A program made the position numbers and the translations under genes. DNA of 64,000 nt from Allolobophora icterica. Taxonomy: Eukaryota > Annelida > Clitellata > Crassiclitellata > Lumbricidae. Where the stretch lies: assembly GCA_963556255.1 (NCBI GenBank), contig OY744608.1:6770523-6834522 (forward strand), written 5' to 3'. This document shows positions 63,965 to 64,000 of this stretch, one piece after another (within the stretch, counting starts at the first letter, position 1; the number at the start of each line of letters is the position of its first letter). Under the pieces are notes generated by a model that was given only the letters and a program-made list of their open reading frames with translations, was not told where the DNA came from and made no database searches.

Positions 63965-64000
63965 CTATCAAAGAGCAACAAAGAGAAACGATACTGGAAC

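Overview
This is a TE-rich, AT-rich piece of an animal nuclear genome with spliced genes. Two multi-exon genes can be reconstructed exon by exon, with GT-AG (and two GC-AG) junctions whose reading phases agree. Small introns, tRNA-derived SINEs, CR1/L2-like LINE debris, a Ty3/gypsy element and many hAT-like MITEs point to a metazoan, most likely a marine invertebrate. I cannot name the taxon from sequence alone.

Region 1 (about 1.3-27.6 kb, + strand): a HELZ2-like gene. Basic N-terminal exons are followed by a 4.3-kb exon with a CCCH finger, a second Cys/His finger and an RNase II/R (RNB) domain. A chain of smaller exons then encodes one complete UPF1-like SF1 helicase ([35 protein letters not shown]). 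The predicted product is an RNA helicase-exoribonuclease of about 2,110 residues. The exon at 18042-18234 cannot be read in one frame, so the allele is either broken or has base errors there. Its 8.8-kb intron (2038-10840) holds MITEs, a decayed repeat ORF and a complete but gutted Ty3/gypsy element at 6251-10187. That element has LTRs, a 5-bp target duplication, a primer site, a polypurine tract and one ORF fusing a Gag-like coiled coil to RNase H. Later introns hold LINE and SINE debris and a pogo/Tigger-like element whose zinc-finger coding piece is split by a hAT-like MITE.

Region 2 (27.6-30.0 kb): intergenic, with repeats.

Region 3 (30.06-54.88 kb, - strand): a lysosomal alpha-mannosidase (GH38, MAN2B1-type) gene of 26 exons, about 1,044 codons. 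All splice phases agree. The only break is a 2-nt excess inside the codons of the catalytic HTHDD motif in exon 2. Introns carry several precisely bounded hAT-like MITEs with 8-bp target duplications.

Region 4 (about 56.1 kb to the end, - strand): a second, tandem copy of the 3' part of the mannosidase gene (exons 20'-26'), continuing beyond the window. Exon lengths match copy 1 exactly. It has an extra displaced copy of the terminal exon, and two transposons plus a long CT microsatellite that are absent from the matching positions in copy 1.

No operon, CRISPR or prokaryotic feature is present. The most notable items are the Gag-RNase H fusion retroelement, the partly duplicated mannosidase locus with signs of gene conversion, and the set of nested, datable MITE insertions.
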